DNA from: Salinarimonas ramus
GTDB taxonomy: Bacteria > Pseudomonadota > Alphaproteobacteria > Rhizobiales > Beijerinckiaceae
Length of the DNA: 64,000 nucleotides
Assembly: GCF_014645695.1 (NCBI RefSeq)
Contig: NZ_BMMF01000003.1
Coordinates: 1 to 64,000 of the forward strand
Direction: 5' to 3'
Made by a program: the position numbers and the translations under genes. The notes beneath the pieces are model-generated. The model was not told the origin of the DNA, ran no database searches, and saw only the letters and a list, made by a program, of their open reading frames with translations. Positions 23,782 to 32,715 of the stretch are shown one piece after another; within the stretch, counting starts at the first letter, position 1, and each line of letters opens with the position of its first letter.

Positions 23782-25301
23782 TGGAGGTCGCCCCCGCCTT
23801 CGAGGAGGTCGCCGCTTCCTACGAGGCGGGGCGGCCCTCCCTCGTCGCGACGCGCCTCGTCGCCGACCTCGAGACGCCCGTCGCCGCCTTCCTGAAGCTG
23901 CGGCGGGCGAAGACCGGGCCGGCCTTTCTGCTCGAATCGGTGGAGGGCGGCGCGACCCGCGGACGCTATTCCATGATCGGGGTCGCGCCGGACCTGATCT
24001 GGCGCTGCCGCGACGGGGCGTGCGCCATCGACCGCGCCGCGCTCTCGGGCGAAGGGCTCTTCGAGCCCGACGCGCGCGCGCCGCTCGACAGCCTGCGCGC
24101 CCTCATCGCCGAGAGCCGCATTCCCCACGAGGGCGACCTGCCGCCGATGGCGGCGGGACTGTTCGGCTATCTCGGCTACGACATGGTGCGCGAGATGGAG
24201 CGGCTCGGCCCGCCCAATCCCGACGTGCTCGACGTGCCGGACGCCGTGCTCGTGCGCCCCACCGTGATGATCGTCTTCGACGCCGTGCGCGACGAGATCA
24301 GCCTCGTCGCCCCCGTTCGCCCCAAGCCCGGCACCTCGGCGAAGGCGGCCTACGAGAGTGCGCTCGGCCGGCTCGAGAGCGTCGTCGAGGCGCTGGAGGC
24401 GCCGCTTCCCGCGGAGGCGCGCGCCGAGATCGCCGACACGACGGCGATCGACATCGTCTCGAACACGCCCGACGACGTCTACGAGGGCATGGTCGAGCGG
24501 GCGAAGGAATACATCCGCGCCGGCGACATCTTCCAGGTGGTGCTCTCGCAGCGATTCGAGGCGGCCTTCCCGCTGCCCGCCCTGGCGCTCTATCGCTCGC
24601 TCCGGCGCACGAATCCCTCGCCGTTCCTGTGCTACCTCGATTTCGAGGACTACCAGATCGTGGTCTCCTCGCCGGAGATCCTGGTGCGCGTGCGGGCGGG
24701 CGAGGTGACGATCCGCCCCATCGCCGGCACGCGCCCGCGCGGCGCGACGCCCGCAGAGGACGAGGCGAATGCGCGCGATCTCCTCGCCGATCCCAAGGAG
24801 CGCGCCGAGCACCTGATGCTGCTCGATCTCGGGCGCAACGATGCGGGGCGCGTCTCCGAGCTCGGCTCCGTGCGGGTGACGGATTCGTTCTTCCTCGAAT
24901 ACTATTCTCAGGTCATGCACATCGTCTCGAACGTGGTCGGGCGCCTCGACCCGCGCCGCGACGCGCTCGATGCGCTCGTGGCCGGCTTCCCGGCGGGCAC
25001 GGTGTCCGGCGCACCCAAGGTGCGGGCGATGGAGATCATCGACGAGCTCGAGCGCGACAAGCGCGGGCCTTATGCCGGCTGCATCGGCTATTTCGGCGCC
25101 GACGGCGAGATGGACACCTGCATCGTGCTGCGCACCGCCGTGGTTAAGGACGGGCGCATGCACGTCCAGGCGGGCGCGGGCGTGGTCTACGACAGCGTTC
25201 CCGCCTCCGAGCGCATGGAATGCGTCAACAAGGCGAAGGCGCTCTTCCGCGCCGCCGAGGACGCGGTGCGCTTCGCCAGCCGCGCGCGCCGCGGCCAATG
25301 A
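23781..25301 (+). CDS. trpE: Anthranilate synthase component I
   Basis: TrpE makes anthranilate from chorismate, the first step to tryptophan, with TrpG supplying ammonia. The 506-residue protein has the Trp-sensing N-terminal domain (LLESVEGGATRGRYSMIG, including the LLES feedback motif). It also has the chorismate-binding domain (RPIAGTRPRGATPAEDE, AGFPAGTVSGAPKVRAMEII). It overlaps ppiD by one base and rlmJ by four, so it has no leader attenuator of its own. trpG, trpD and trpC are not next to it, unlike in many relatives. Confidence 0.95.
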   Translation: MEVAPAFEEVAASYEAGRPSLVATRLVADLETPVAAFLKLRRAKTGPAFLLESVEGGATRGRYSMIGVAPDLIWRCRDGACAIDRAALSGEGLFEPDARAPLDSLRALIAESRIPHEGDLPPMAAGLFGYLGYDMVREMERLGPPNPDVLDVPDAVLVRPTVMIVFDAVRDEISLVAPVRPKPGTSAKAAYESALGRLESVVEALEAPLPAEARAEIADTTAIDIVSNTPDDVYEGMVERAKEYIRAGDIFQVVLSQRFEAAFPLPALALYRSLRRTNPSPFLCYLDFEDYQIVVSSPEILVRVRAGEVTIRPIAGTRPRGATPAEDEANARDLLADPKERAEHLMLLDLGRNDAGRVSELGSVRVTDSFFLEYYSQVMHIVSNVVGRLDPRRDALDALVAGFPAGTVSGAPKVRAMEIIDELERDKRGPYAGCIGYFGADGEMDTCIVLRTAVVKDGRMHVQAGAGVVYDSVPASERMECVNKAKALFRAAEDAVRFASRARRGQ

Positions 25302-26143
25302 ACTATCGCCACGCCTTCCATGCCGGCAATTTCGCCGACGTGATGAAGCACGCTGTTCTCGCGCGCCTCCACGCCTATCTCGCGCGCAAGGAGGCCGCCT
25401 ACCGCTACATCGATACGCATGCGGGTATCGGCCTCTACGACCTCGCCGCCGACGAGGCGCAGCGTACGGGCGAGGCGCAGGCCGGCATCGGGCGTCTCGA
25501 CGAGCCGTTCGCGCCGGAGGTGGAGGCGCTGCTCGCGCCGTATCGCGAAGCGCTCGCCGCCGTGCGTGCGCGCCACGGCGAGAGCGCCTATCCCGGCTCG
25601 CCCGCCCTCGCGCGCGAGATGCTGCGCCGGCAGGACCGCGGCATCCTCGTCGAGCTGCATCCGCAGGACGCGGCGACGCTGACCGCCCGCTACGAGACGG
25701 CGGCGAACCTCAAGGTGCTGGCTCTCGACGGCTGGACGGCGCTCACGAGCCTCATCCCGCCCAAGGAGAAGCGCGGCCTCGTCCTCGTCGATCCGCCCTT
25801 CGAGGCGCCGGGCGAGCTCGACCGCCTCGCCCGCGCACTCGTCGCCGCCACGGGCAAATGGCCCACCGGCGTCTATGCCGGCTGGTACCCGATCAAGGAT
25901 CCGCGCGAGGCCGATCGCGCGGCCGCGCAGTTCCGGGGCCTCGCAAGGCCGGGCCTGCGGCTAGAGCTCCTCGTCGACGACACGAAGCGCGTCGACCGGC
26001 TGAACGGCTGCGGGCTCTTCGTCATCAACCCGCCCTTCACGCTGGAGGACGAGGCGCGGCTCCTGCTGCCCGCGCTGGCGCAGCGGCTCGGTCGCGCGGG
26101 CAAGGGCTCGTCGCGCGTCGTGCGCATAGGCGCAGCGCCGTGA
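25298..26143 (+). CDS. rlmJ: 23S rRNA (adenine-2030-N6)-methyltransferase
   Basis: RlmJ methylates A2030 of 23S rRNA using SAM. The 281-residue protein begins MNYRHAFHAGNFADVMKHAV, the diagnostic RlmJ start. It has the catalytic motif VDPPFEAPGE and the late segment GLFVINPPFTLE. Its ATG overlaps the trpE stop by four bases (ATGA), suggesting coupled translation although the functions are unrelated. Confidence 0.93.
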   Translation: MNYRHAFHAGNFADVMKHAVLARLHAYLARKEAAYRYIDTHAGIGLYDLAADEAQRTGEAQAGIGRLDEPFAPEVEALLAPYREALAAVRARHGESAYPGSPALAREMLRRQDRGILVELHPQDAATLTARYETAANLKVLALDGWTALTSLIPPKEKRGLVLVDPPFEAPGELDRLARALVAATGKWPTGVYAGWYPIKDPREADRAAAQFRGLARPGLRLELLVDDTKRVDRLNGCGLFVINPPFTLEDEARLLLPALAQRLGRAGKGSSRVVRIGAAP

Positions 26144-26222
26144 GCCCGGGCGCGCGCTTGCCGGCGCGCGCATCCGCGTGTGACAAGGGGTCCCTGCCGT
26201 CTCCAAGGTCGAGGATGTCCCG

Positions 26223-26822
26223 ATGATCCTGCGTACGTCGCCCGCTTCCCCGTTCGGCCGCAAGGTCAAGATCGCCGCCTCCGTGCTCGGTCTCTCCGAT
26301 CGGATAGAGATCGTGCCCGCGGACACGTCCGACCCGAACGACGACCTGCGCCGCCAGAATCCCGTGGGCAAGATCCCGGTCCTCCTCACCGAGGACGGCA
26401 CGGCGCTCTACGATTCGCCCGTCATCGTCGAGTTTCTCGACCACGTGGCCGGTGGCGGCAGGCTGATCCCGGCGGGCACCGGGCGCTTCCAGGTGCTCAC
26501 GCTGCAGGCCCTGGCGGACGGGCTGATCGACGCGGCGATCCTTCAGGTCTACGAGGTTCGCTACCGTCCCGAGGAGCGCCGCGAGGCGACGTGGGTCGCC
26601 TATCAGGCCGAGAAGGTCACGCGCGCGCTCGATCATCTGGAGGCGAAGGTGGGCGCCATCGGCGACGCGCTCGATGCGGGCACCATCGCGCTCGCCTGCG
26701 CGCTCGGCTATCTCGATTTCCGCTTCCAGGGCACCTGGCGCGCGTCTTACCCGAACCTCGTCGCCTGGCTCGACGGCTTCACCGCCCGCGTCCCGGCCTA
26801 CGGCAAGACGACGCCGGCCTGA
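26223..26822 (+). CDS. Glutathione S-transferase family protein
   Basis: The 199-residue protein has an N-terminal thioredoxin-like domain (1-78) with the glutathione-site region TSPASPFGRKVKIAA, cis-proline VGKIPVL and DSPVIVEFLD. An all-helical C-terminal domain (about 88-195) follows. The first-strand catalytic residue is probably a Ser of SPASP. The substrate is unknown. It lies 79 bases after rlmJ and may be transcribed with it. Confidence 0.88.
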   Translation: MILRTSPASPFGRKVKIAASVLGLSDRIEIVPADTSDPNDDLRRQNPVGKIPVLLTEDGTALYDSPVIVEFLDHVAGGGRLIPAGTGRFQVLTLQALADGLIDAAILQVYEVRYRPEERREATWVAYQAEKVTRALDHLEAKVGAIGDALDAGTIALACALGYLDFRFQGTWRASYPNLVAWLDGFTARVPAYGKTTPA

Positions 26823-26888
26823 GGCTTTCGCGCATCCATCGGCGCCGATCGCGCGTATCTCCTGCACACGTGACGCGGGAGACACGCA

Positions 26889-27647
26889 ATGGCGCCGAAG
26901 GCGGCTCTGGTGACGGGCGGGGCGAAGCGGATCGGCCGGGCGATCGTCGAGCGGCTCGCCGCGGAAGGCTATCGCGTGGCGATCCATTGCAACGCCTCCG
27001 TCGTCGACGCGGAGGCGCTGGCGCAGGCCATCGGCGCGGCGGGCGGGCGCGCCACGGTCGTCCAGGCGGACCTCTCGGATGCCGACGCCGTCGCCGGCAT
27101 GATCGCGGCGGCGACCACCGCGCTCGGCCCCCTCGACCTCCTCGTCAACAATGCGAGCGAATTCGAGGACGACCGCATCGAGACCCTCGATCTCGCGCGC
27201 TACCAGCGCACGCTGGCCGTCGACCTCACCGCCCCGCTGATCCTCGCCCGCGACCTCGCCGCGCAGCTGCCGGAGGACACCGAGGGCCTCGTCGTCAACA
27301 TCCTCGATCAGCGGGTGTGGAAGGAGACGCCGTACTTCTTCTCCTACCAGATCGCCAAGTCCGCCCTCTGGACGGCGACGCGCACCATGGCCCGCGCGCT
27401 CGCCCCGCGCATCCGCGTCAACGCCATCGGCCCGGGGCCGACTCTGACGAGCCCGCGCCAGGGGGACGAGGATTTCGCCAAGCAGTTCGCGGCCGTGCCG
27501 CTGCGCCGGTCCTCCTCGCCGGAAGAAGTCTGCGAGGCGCTGATCTACCTGACGCGCGCGCGCAGCGTCACCGGCCAGATGATCGCGTTGGACGGCGGCC
27601 AGCATCTCGCCTGGGAGACGCCGGACGTTGTCGGCATCCGCGAGTGA
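26889..27647 (+). CDS. SDR family oxidoreductase, pteridine-reductase/FolM-like
   Basis: This is a 252-residue Rossmann reductase. The cofactor motif is TGGAKRIGRAI, the TGx3(R/K)xGR variant typical of NADPH-dependent pteridine reductases and FolM rather than TGxxxGIG. Other SDR features are LVNNASEFEDD and the Tyr-x-x-x-Lys pair in SYQIAKSALW. It ends with the substrate-loop GPGPTLTSPRQ. A role in reducing dihydrofolate or biopterin is likely but inferred. It is convergent with pgeF, six bases apart. Confidence 0.85.
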   Translation: MAPKAALVTGGAKRIGRAIVERLAAEGYRVAIHCNASVVDAEALAQAIGAAGGRATVVQADLSDADAVAGMIAAATTALGPLDLLVNNASEFEDDRIETLDLARYQRTLAVDLTAPLILARDLAAQLPEDTEGLVVNILDQRVWKETPYFFSYQIAKSALWTATRTMARALAPRIRVNAIGPGPTLTSPRQGDEDFAKQFAAVPLRRSSSPEEVCEALIYLTRARSVTGQMIALDGGQHLAWETPDVVGIRE

Positions 27648-27653
27648 GGCGCA

Positions 27654-28439
27654 TCACGCCGTGAGCGCGATGGCCGAGACGAGGCGGCCGTAATCCGGCT
27701 CGGCGCGATGCGTCGCGCGGCGGTAGGAGTAGAAGAGGCCCTCGTCCGAATAGGTGCAGCGCGCGAGGTCGTGTGCCGCGCCCACTTCGGCGCGGGCGAG
27801 ACGCGCGAGAATGTAGGCCGGCAGGTCGAGCTGCCATTTGCCCTCCCGGGCACCCGGCGCGAAGACGTGCTCCGCGCTCGCGTCGTCCGCCAGGAAGGCG
27901 TCCCGCAGCTCGCCCCCGACCTCGTAGGCCCCCTGCCCGATCGTGGGGCCGAGGACGGCGACGATGCGCTCGCGCGCGGCGCCCAGGCGCTCCATGGCGT
28001 CCACGGTCGCCTCCGCGACGCCGCCGAGCGCGCCGCGCCAGCCCGCATGCGCGGCGCCGATGACGCCCGCCTTCGCGTCCGCGAAGAGGATCGGCCCGCA
28101 ATCGGCGGTGAGGATCGCGAGGGCGAGGCCGGGTTTGCGCGTCACCATGGCGTCGGCCTTGGGCCGCGCGTCCGCCGCGATCGGCGCCTCGACGACGACG
28201 ACGTCGGGCGAATGCACCTGATGCAGGCTCACCAGCGCCTCGGGAGCGACGCCGAGATGCTCGGCCATGCGCGCACGATTCGCCAGCACGCGCGCGCGTT
28301 CGTCCGCGGACCCGAGCCCGCCGTTCAGGCTCGCGTAGAGCCCCTCCGACACGCCGCCCTCGCGGGTGAAGAAGGCGTGGCGCACGGGGCCGTCGCCCGG
28401 GAGAGCCTGCGCGCTGATCACCATTCCATCGATCCTCAT
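27654..28439 (-). CDS. pgeF: Peptidoglycan-editing / purine nucleosidase family protein (YfiH/PgeF, laccase domain)
   Basis: The 261-residue multicopper-polyphenol-oxidase-fold protein carries the metal and catalytic motifs SLHQVHSPDVV, LTADCGPILFAD and AAHAGWRGALGG. Homologues act as purine nucleoside phosphorylase/adenosine deaminase enzymes and in E. coli edit peptidoglycan precursors. The start at 28439 overlaps the midA stop by four bases (ATGA). A second Met six codons on is possible. It is the last gene of lgt-midA-pgeF. Confidence 0.88.
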   Translation of the reverse strand: MRIDGMVISAQALPGDGPVRHAFFTREGGVSEGLYASLNGGLGSADERARVLANRARMAEHLGVAPEALVSLHQVHSPDVVVVEAPIAADARPKADAMVTRKPGLALAILTADCGPILFADAKAGVIGAAHAGWRGALGGVAEATVDAMERLGAARERIVAVLGPTIGQGAYEVGGELRDAFLADDASAEHVFAPGAREGKWQLDLPAYILARLARAEVGAAHDLARCTYSDEGLFYSYRRATHRAEPDYGRLVSAIALTA

Positions 28440-29521
28440 GCGAAACCCGCGCAGGCCGAAAGCCGCGGATGCGCGACGGCGAGCGCCTTGAACAGGACGC
28501 CCATGTCGTCCTCCCCCTCCCCGGCGAGCCGCGTCAGCGCGGCGCCGATCTCCTCGGAGGCCTTCGCGCTCGCCCGCGAGGCGAGCGTGCGGGCGCGGTG
28601 CTCGATGCCCAGCGCGCGCAGGAGCGCGCCCTGCGTGACCGGCCCGAAGACCCGCGCCCCCGCATCCTGCGCGGCCTGCGCGAGCTGGGCGAAGTCGACA
28701 TGCGCCGTCACGTCCGCCTCCCCCGCATCCACCAGCGGATCGGCGAAGGCGTGGCGCCGCACGGCCTGGAGCGTGTCGGCGAAGCCGGTGCGGGCGTGGC
28801 CGTAGTCGATCGCGAGCGCCGCGCCGCCGCACGCCACGATCCGCGCCGCGAGCGCGCGCATCACCGCGGCGCCGGCGGCCGCGATCTCGAGCACGGCACC
28901 GTCGGGCGCATCGTACGAGACGCTCGGGTCGGCGTCCGGGGCGAGGCCGAAGGCGAGCGCGCCGCCGGCGTCGATGCCGACCAGCCGCTCGCGCCAGGCG
29001 CCGCGATCGCGCACCACCTGGCGGATCGGCAGCGCGTCGAAGAACTCGTTGGCGAGCGCGATCACGGGGCGGTCGGGCACGTCGTCCAAGCTCGCGTGCC
29101 AGTGCACGCCGCCGCCGAGCGCCGCGGGCGGGCTCGCGAGCGTCGCCCGCTGGCGGGCGCGCAGGACGGGGCTCGTCTCCACGAGGTGCACCGCCGCCGC
29201 CTGGAGGAAGCCCGGCGCCACCTTCGCCGCGCGCAGCGCATCCGCCATCAGCGTGCCGCGTCCCGGGCCGAGCTCGACGAGGGCGAAGGGCGAGGGGCGG
29301 CCGAGGTCGATCCAGGTCTGCGCCGCCCACAAGCCGACGAGCTCGCCGAACATCTGGCTGATCTCGGGGGCGGTGACGAAGTCGCCCGCCATGCCGATGG
29401 GGTCGCGGGTCATGTAGTAGCCGTGCGTCGGGTGGCCGAGGCACAGCGCCATGTACCGCGACACGGGGATCGGCCCCTCGACGGCGATGAGCGTGCGGAT
29501 CTCGCGCTCGAGCGGCGTCAT
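28436..29521 (-). CDS. MidA/NDUFAF7-family SAM-dependent methyltransferase
   Basis: The 361-residue DUF185 protein begins MTPLEREIRTLIAVEGPIPV and has YMALCLGHPTHGYY. The SAM motif is LVELGPGRGTLMADAL and ALANEFFDALPIRQ follows. In mitochondria NDUFAF7 methylates an arginine of complex I subunit NDUFS2. The bacterial role is probably similar but unproved. It overlaps lgt and pgeF by four bases each (ATGA), so all three are likely translated together. Confidence 0.88.
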   Translation of the reverse strand: MTPLEREIRTLIAVEGPIPVSRYMALCLGHPTHGYYMTRDPIGMAGDFVTAPEISQMFGELVGLWAAQTWIDLGRPSPFALVELGPGRGTLMADALRAAKVAPGFLQAAAVHLVETSPVLRARQRATLASPPAALGGGVHWHASLDDVPDRPVIALANEFFDALPIRQVVRDRGAWRERLVGIDAGGALAFGLAPDADPSVSYDAPDGAVLEIAAAGAAVMRALAARIVACGGAALAIDYGHARTGFADTLQAVRRHAFADPLVDAGEADVTAHVDFAQLAQAAQDAGARVFGPVTQGALLRALGIEHRARTLASRASAKASEEIGAALTRLAGEGEDDMGVLFKALAVAHPRLSACAGFA

Positions 29522-30381
29522 GCGGAGGGCGCCTCCCCGTCCGCGAGGGCGCCACGGCGGGTCGCGCCGGAGCGGGCGACGACGACGAGAGCGATGCCGC
29601 CCAGCAGGACGGGGATCGACAGGAGCATGCCCATGGTTATGCCGCCCGACAGCGCATCCACCTCGCGCCCGAACAGGAAGCCGAGCTGCGGATCCGGCTC
29701 GCGGAAGAATTCGGACACGATGCGCGCGACGGCGTAGCCGATGCCGAAGATCCCCGCGATCAGGCCCGGCCTGCGGAATCCCGCGATCTTCACCGCGATC
29801 AGCATGACGACGAGCAGGATCACGCCCTGCGTGCCCGCCTCGATGAGCTGGGAGGGGTAGCGCGGCACGTCGCCGCCATGCGGGAAGACGACGGCGTAGG
29901 GGAAGTCCGGCGCCGGCCGGCCCCAGAGCTCGCCGTTGATGAAGTTCGCGATGCGCCCGAAGAAGAGCCCGATGGGCGTCACCACGGCCACGACGTCGAA
30001 GATCGGCAGCACCGGCAAGCCGCGCACGCGGGCGAACAGGATCATCGCCACGATGGCGCCGGCGAGGCCGCCGTGAAAGGCCATGCCCCCGCGCCAGACG
30101 GCGAGGATCTCGAGCGGGTTCGCGAGATAGGCCTCCAGATTGTAGAACAGCACGTAGCCGAGCCGCCCGCCCAGGATGAGCCCGAGCGCCACCCACACGA
30201 CGAGATCGTCGATGGCGACGCCGTCCGGCCGGCGCACGGCGCCCCAGAGCCCGTCCGCCCGCACGAGCCGCCGCGCGCCCCACCAGCCGATGGTCAGCCC
30301 CGCGATATAGGCGAGCGCGTACCAGCGGATGGCGATGGGACCGATCGCGATGGCGATCGGATCGATGTCGGGAAACGGCAT
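29518..30381 (-). CDS. lgt: Prolipoprotein diacylglyceryl transferase
   Basis: Lgt attaches diacylglycerol to the lipobox cysteine of prolipoproteins in the inner membrane. The ATG at 30381 gives 287 residues with seven hydrophobic segments. The Lgt signature GRIANFINGELWGRP and the catalytic-region GGMAFHGGLAG are present. The frame continues upstream without homology, so the later ATG is preferred. It is first in lgt-midA-pgeF and divergent from ubiK. Confidence 0.95.
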   Translation of the reverse strand: MPFPDIDPIAIAIGPIAIRWYALAYIAGLTIGWWGARRLVRADGLWGAVRRPDGVAIDDLVVWVALGLILGGRLGYVLFYNLEAYLANPLEILAVWRGGMAFHGGLAGAIVAMILFARVRGLPVLPIFDVVAVVTPIGLFFGRIANFINGELWGRPAPDFPYAVVFPHGGDVPRYPSQLIEAGTQGVILLVVMLIAVKIAGFRRPGLIAGIFGIGYAVARIVSEFFREPDPQLGFLFGREVDALSGGITMGMLLSIPVLLGGIALVVVARSGATRRGALADGEAPSA

Positions 30382-30611
30382 GCGGCCTCGCAACCTTGCG
30401 CCCGCGTCGCGGGCGCGAATCGGATGGTCGCGGAGGTGCAGGGTTTGCGCAAGGGCGTCAAGGGCCGCAGGACGACGCGGTGCACGACGCGCTGCACGGC
30501 GTGACGGCTCGGCGCGACCTGTTGCGTCCGGCAGCCCGTGCCGCCATGTATCGCGTGGCGGCACCCGCGTGCCGCGCTTCGACCCGAACGGCGTAAGAAG
30601 GACGGCGAACC

Positions 30612-30875
30612 ATGAACCAGAACCGCATTCTCGACGACCTCTCCCGCCTGTTCTCGGACGCGGCCGGGGCCGCGGGAGGCGTGCGGCGCGAGATCGACGC
30701 CGTGATGCGCGCTCAGCTCGAGCGGATCGTCAAGGACATGGACGTGGTCTCCCGCGAGGAATACGAGGCGACCCGCGAGATCGCCATCGCCGCGCGCGAG
30801 GAGGCCCAGAAGCTCGCGCTGCGCGTCGACGAGCTCGAGGCGCGCCTCGTCAAGCTCACGAGCCGGCCGGACTGA
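30612..30875 (+). CDS. ubiK: Ubiquinone biosynthesis accessory factor UbiK (BMFP/YqiC family)
   Basis: This is an 87-residue helical, coiled-coil protein (MNQNRILDDLSRLFSDAAGA, VVSREEYEATREIAIAAREE). The C-terminal leucine-rich coiled coil (QKLALRVDELEARLVKL) is typical of UbiK/YqiC. The family trimerises, binds membrane lipid and helps the Ubi enzymes make ubiquinone under air. It has a usable AAGGACGGCGAACC upstream stretch and is divergent from lgt. Confidence 0.85.
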   Translation: MNQNRILDDLSRLFSDAAGAAGGVRREIDAVMRAQLERIVKDMDVVSREEYEATREIAIAAREEAQKLALRVDELEARLVKLTSRPD

Positions 30876-30896
30876 GCGGGACGGGGCCGGCACGCT

Positions 30897-31832
30897 CTAG
30901 CGCCGGCGCGCCAGGACGACGACGTTGCCGGCCAGCGCCAGCGCCGCGCCGAGGACGGCCGGCAGCGTCCAGACGTAGCCTTCCACCGCCGTCGAGACGG
31001 CGAGCGCGACGATGGGGAACATGACGGTCGCGTAGCCCGCCCGCGCCGGCCCGATGCGCCGCAGCAGCGTCACGTAGGACGCGAAGGCGATGACGGAGGC
31101 GAAGATCGCGAGGAAGGCGAGCCCGCCGAGATAGGGCCAGGTCCATTCGACGATGAAGTCCTGGCCGCGCACGAGGCTCAGCGCGAGGAGCGCGGTGGCG
31201 CCGTAGACCATGCTCCAGGCGTTTGCGGCCAGCAGCGGCACGCCGCGTCCGTGGAGGCTCGCGGAGACGATGTTGCCGAGCGAGAACGAGAGCGTGGCCG
31301 CGAGGCACAGGCCGAGCCCCGCCGCGGCGGCGAGATCGATGCCCGAGCCCGCGATCTGCGGGTAGTAGAGCAGCGCGACGCCAGCCACCCCGATGGCGCC
31401 GCCGAGCGCGACGCGCGTCTCCAGCGGTTGCTTCAGGACGAGCGCACCCAGGACGAGGTTCGAGATCGAGGCGAGGGAGAACACGACGGCCAGCAGGCCC
31501 GAGGGGATCTGCAGCCCGCCATAGTAGAACATCACGAAGTTCATGGAGAACATCAGGCAGCCGGCCGCGGCGAAGCGCAGGTGGACGCCCAGCGGCCAGC
31601 GCATGCGATCGCGGCGGAAGCCTACCCACACGAGCATGATCGCGGCCGCGATCAGGAAGCGCCAGAGCAGCGACACCTCGGGCGCGACGACGCCGAGCTG
31701 CGCCTTGAGCGCGATCCAGCTCACGCCCCAGGAGAAAACCACGGTGACGTAGAGCCCGATCGCCCCGAGATCGAGGTCTCGGGACGGTGCTGGCGTCGAG
31801 GATGCGGCGGGCGCGGCGGCGATGTCCTTCAT
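30897..31832 (-). CDS. EamA-family (DMT) transporter
   Basis: The 311-residue integral membrane protein has about ten hydrophobic segments arranged as two EamA repeats (about 27-150 and 165-305). Each repeat opens with the usual helix, for example LYVTVVFSWGVSWIALK. It belongs to the drug/metabolite transporter superfamily, and the substrate cannot be told from sequence. It is convergent with ubiK, 21 bases apart. Confidence 0.88.
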   Translation of the reverse strand: MKDIAAAPAASSTPAPSRDLDLGAIGLYVTVVFSWGVSWIALKAQLGVVAPEVSLLWRFLIAAAIMLVWVGFRRDRMRWPLGVHLRFAAAGCLMFSMNFVMFYYGGLQIPSGLLAVVFSLASISNLVLGALVLKQPLETRVALGGAIGVAGVALLYYPQIAGSGIDLAAAAGLGLCLAATLSFSLGNIVSASLHGRGVPLLAANAWSMVYGATALLALSLVRGQDFIVEWTWPYLGGLAFLAIFASVIAFASYVTLLRRIGPARAGYATVMFPIVALAVSTAVEGYVWTLPAVLGAALALAGNVVVLARRR

Positions 31833-31900
31833 CGCTCCGTGCTAGTCGACGCAACGAGCCGTGGCAAACGACTTCTAGTGATGCCAGGCGTCAACGCCGC

Positions 31901-32374
31901 TTATGGCAAACGATCGGTCTCCGGGGCGGCCGCCAGGGCGCGGCGGAAGCGCAGCGCCGCGTCCGCCAACGTCGTCGCCGCGTCCGCGAGATCGCGGGCG
32001 ATGCCGGCCATCGTCTCGATGGCGTCGGCGGCGAGGCTCGCCGAGCGGCTCGCGTCGAGGCGCTCCAGCGCGCGGGAATAGGCGATGAGCGCGCGGTCGA
32101 GCTCGTGCGCCACGTCCTCGGCCTTGGTGCCCATGACCGCCGTCTCGAGCGCGAATTCGGCGTCCGGATCGGTGATCCCGAGGGCGCGCAGGCGCATGCA
32201 CAGCACGTCCACCGTATGGCGGCACCAGGTCTCGCGCGAGAACATCGCGCACGAACAGGTGAGGCTCACGCCACCCGCGGCACGACGGCCGACGGTGACC
32301 TTGTGCTCGTGCCCCTCGGCCCCGCGGATCGTGAGGGCCACGGGCTCCTCGGGAAGGTCGCTTCGCGTCAGCAT
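31901..32374 (-). CDS. SWIM zinc-finger protein, hypothetical
   Basis: The ATG at 32374 with GGGGGAATTCGAGAG upstream gives 157 residues. A SWIM motif CxCx8CxH is present (Cys40, Cys42, Cys51, His53, in TCSCAMFSRETWCRH), which normally binds zinc and nucleic acid or protein. The rest (about 70-157) is helical and Ala/Arg-rich (ELDRALIAYSRALERL). No ATPase or transposase domain accompanies the SWIM motif. Its function is unknown. Confidence 0.72.
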   Translation of the reverse strand: MLTRSDLPEEPVALTIRGAEGHEHKVTVGRRAAGGVSLTCSCAMFSRETWCRHTVDVLCMRLRALGITDPDAEFALETAVMGTKAEDVAHELDRALIAYSRALERLDASRSASLAADAIETMAGIARDLADAATTLADAALRFRRALAAAPETDRLP

Positions 32375-32715
32375 CTCTCGAATTCCCCCATCGGCGACGT
32401 TCCGCCCGGTCCCGGCCGTGTTCTCACGGCCATCGGCTTGGGGAAGCGCCGCTTCGCGATTCTGCTTCCCGGACGTGAAGATAGGGTTCCACCGGATTGC
32501 CGGCAACGGCTCCGAAAGACGGGGGTCGCCGGATCGCGCAGCGGGTGCATCGCCGGCAAAACGCGGCTGTCACCCCTGTGGATAACGGGGAAGCCGGGGA
32601 GAGTGCGCAAAAGCGACTCGCAGACGCGTGCATTTCGCGGCGTCAGGCCGAATCGTAAAGGTAACAAAGGGAAGACCGGGGGTGCAGTCGGGACGTCGAA
32701 CCAACGGAGGCATCC
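32375..32715. other. 341-base divergent intergenic region with one perfect DnaA box
   Basis: No gene is seen. The region separates the SWIM gene (minus) from the small plus-strand gene at 32716. It contains TGTGGATAA at 32577-32585, the exact complement of the DnaA box TTATCCACA. No second box or AT-rich unwinding element is next to it, so it is not an origin by itself. Confidence 0.5.

Noticed and set aside
32375-32715. Replication origin suggested by the DnaA box
   Set aside because: There is only one box, no AT-rich unwinding element, and no dnaA, parAB or gidA genes nearby.
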